16,074 nucleotides of DNA, taken from NCBI GenBank assembly GCA_017561985.1, contig JAFZAZ010000011.1, positions 1 to 16,074 of the forward strand, in the 5' to 3' direction. The DNA comes from Lachnospiraceae bacterium (GTDB lineage: Bacteria > Bacillota_A > Clostridia > Lachnospirales > Lachnospiraceae). The notes below the pieces were generated by a model. That model was not told the origin of the DNA, did not search any database, and saw nothing but the letters and a program-made list of their open reading frames with translations. Both the position numbers and the translations under genes were made by a program. This document shows positions 14,895 to 16,074 of this stretch, piece after piece. The stretch's first letter is position 1; each line of letters starts with the position of its first letter.

Positions 14895-15932
14895 TTAGCG
14901 GAACTGGCGCAGGAAGCGCAGGTCGGCGCTGTGGAACAGACGAACGTCGTCCACGCCGTAGCGCATCATGACCAGACGGTCCAAACCGATGTTGACATAG
15001 AAGCCCGTGTACTCGTCAGGGTCAAGACCCGCTGCGCGAAGTACGTTCGGATGCGGCGAACCGCCGGGCATAACCTCGATCCAGCCGACATGCTTGCACA
15101 CGCTGCAGCCCTTGCCGCCGCACACCTGGCACTGCATATCGATCTCAAAGCCGGGCTCGACGAACGGGAAGAAACCGGAGCGCATGCGAACCGGAACATC
15201 CGTGCCGAACACCTTGCTCAAAATACTCTTGATCAAAACCTTACCGGACGTGAACGTGATATCCTTATCAACGATCAGCGCCTCGTACTGGAAGAACGCG
15301 CGCTCGTGATGTGCGTCCGTCGTCTCGTTGCGGTACACACGGCCCGGATACACGAAGCGGTACGGAGGCTTGTGTGTCTGCATGTAGCGAACGCTGCCGC
15401 CGGTCAGATGCGGACGAAGGCAGAGCTTTTCATTCGTCGGACCGCTGTCATGACCTTCCAGCCAGTACGTATCCATGCTCTCTCTCGCAGGATGATTCTG
15501 CGGAAAATTCAATTTGTCGAACGCGTACATCTCGCTTGTGATGTCGTCCTCCTGGAACACTTCAAATCCCATCGAGCGGAACGCATCGTTCAGGTCGTAG
15601 CACATCTGTGTGATCGGATGGAGTCCTCCGTTCATCGGCATAACGCCGGGAACCGAGCAGTCGAAATCCGGAGACACCTCGGACGCCTTCAGCTTGAGTT
15701 CGGTCCGTTTCGAATCGATCATCTCCGTGACTTCATTTTTCGCGAGGTTGAGCAGCTTGCCCATCTCCGGTCTCTCGGAAGCATCCACCTTCGGAAGCTC
15801 CTTCAAAAGAAGCGTGAGTGAGCCTTGCTTACCGACGATCTCGCTTCTCACCTTCTGCAGTTCATTTTCGTCGGGTGCCTGCGCGATGCGCTCTTTTGCT
15901 TCCGACAAAATGCTCTCGATCTTAGCTTTCAT
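14895..15932 (-). CDS. pheS: Phenylalanine--tRNA ligase, alpha (catalytic) subunit
   Basis: 345 aa. AAAGGAG lies just before ATG 15932. An N-terminal coiled coil (about 1-85) binds tRNA(Phe). The class II synthetase core follows: motif 2 'RNETTDAHHERAFFQYEAL' near 200-218, and motif 3 'GLDRLVMMRYGVDDVR' near 316. It activates phenylalanine with ATP and charges tRNA(Phe) with PheT, whose start lies 22 nt after this stop. Unusual points: a four-cysteine insert C268/C271/C276/C279 that could bind zinc; FFQ where most PheS have FHQ; 'GGSPHPNVL' where 'GCGMVHPNVL' is usual; and Y312 ('GFYVNIG') at the position of the specificity alanine in E. coli 'GFAFGMG'. These comparisons are from memory of the family. 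The gene looks intact and functional. Confidence 0.95.
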   Translation of the reverse strand: MKAKIESILSEAKERIAQAPDENELQKVRSEIVGKQGSLTLLLKELPKVDASERPEMGKLLNLAKNEVTEMIDSKRTELKLKASEVSPDFDCSVPGVMPMNGGLHPITQMCYDLNDAFRSMGFEVFQEDDITSEMYAFDKLNFPQNHPARESMDTYWLEGHDSGPTNEKLCLRPHLTGGSVRYMQTHKPPYRFVYPGRVYRNETTDAHHERAFFQYEALIVDKDITFTSGKVLIKSILSKVFGTDVPVRMRSGFFPFVEPGFEIDMQCQVCGGKGCSVCKHVGWIEVMPGGSPHPNVLRAAGLDPDEYTGFYVNIGLDRLVMMRYGVDDVRLFHSADLRFLRQFR

Positions 15933-15955
15933 AATGACTCCTTTCCTTATCCTGC

Positions 15956-16048
15956 CACCGCCGCCTCCGGCGGTGAGCGCAACCTCGCGAATTTCATTCG
16001 CTCGGTGTACGTGCGCTCGGCACTTACACGCGGACTTCGTCCGCTCAC
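15956..16048 (-). other. Hairpin cluster in the pheS leader
   Basis: In minus-strand RNA order there are four hairpins. (1) GCGGAC-GAA-GUCCGC at 16044-16030. (2) GUGUA/UACAC plus GUGC/GCAC around a CGAGC loop at 16029-16005, with one 1x1 mismatch. (3) GCGAAU-GAA-AUUCGC at 16001-15987. (4) CACCGCC/GGCGGUG at 15975-15956. GUGAGCG (16048-16042) is also complementary to CGCUCAC (15979-15973) and could close a multibranch structure, competing with parts of hairpins 1 and 4. No T-box consensus and no U-tract are seen. The 5' part lies outside the window. Confidence 0.5.
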
Positions 16049-16074
16049 GGTCTCGTCCTTACGTCTCGCCGGGA

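Noticed and set aside
14871..15821. Plus-strand 316-codon frame opposite pheS
   Set aside because: Antisense shadow of a gene with clear class II synthetase motifs.
15933..16074. T-box riboswitch upstream of pheS
   Set aside because: Expected from the gene, but no AGGGUGG-type T-box sequence or terminator with U-tract is visible in the available 142 nt; it could still lie beyond the window.

Overview
The window reads as chromosomal DNA from an anaerobic, low-oxygen Firmicute, most likely a clostridium of the Lachnospiraceae type. That placement is inferred, not proven. It rests on strong AGGAGG-type ribosome binding sites, an electron-bifurcating NfnAB pair, a secreted GLUG-repeat/InlB-like surface protein and pheST, all in a moderately GC-rich context. 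Every convincing gene is on the minus strand, so the biological order runs from high to low coordinates.

Reading order: (1) 15933-16074, a hairpin-rich leader cut by the window edge; (2) pheS (14895-15932) and pheT (12437-14872), the two subunits of phenylalanyl-tRNA synthetase, 22 nt apart; (3) an intercistronic hairpin, then a patatin-like phospholipase (11476-12351); (4) a 350-bp intergenic region with a strong promoter, two stable hairpins, a twin 10-bp direct repeat 22 bp apart and a second promoter; (5) a 760-aa lipoprotein of unknown function (8843-11125) that appears to be two tandem copies of a ~350-aa unit; (6) an extended -10 promoter and a GC-rich hairpin, then nfnA (7793-8671) overlapping nfnB (6403-7809), then a cytosolic esterase/PHB-depolymerase-like alpha/beta hydrolase (4747-6345), ending in a clear intrinsic terminator (about 4699-4732); (7) a strong promoter directly abutting that terminator, driving a very large secreted GLUG-repeat protein (start 4582) that runs off the low-coordinate edge after 1527 codons without its C-terminus.

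Functionally the window mixes housekeeping translation (pheST), redox balance (NfnAB couples NADH, NADPH and ferredoxin), two predicted lipid or ester hydrolases, and two exported proteins. I see no mobile element, CRISPR array, rRNA or tRNA. The least explained parts are the structured intergenic RNA upstream of the lipoprotein, the duplicated lipoprotein itself, the hairpin cluster in the pheS leader and the unusual active-site region of PheS. Long plus-strand open frames opposite the genes are codon-usage shadows and are not annotated.
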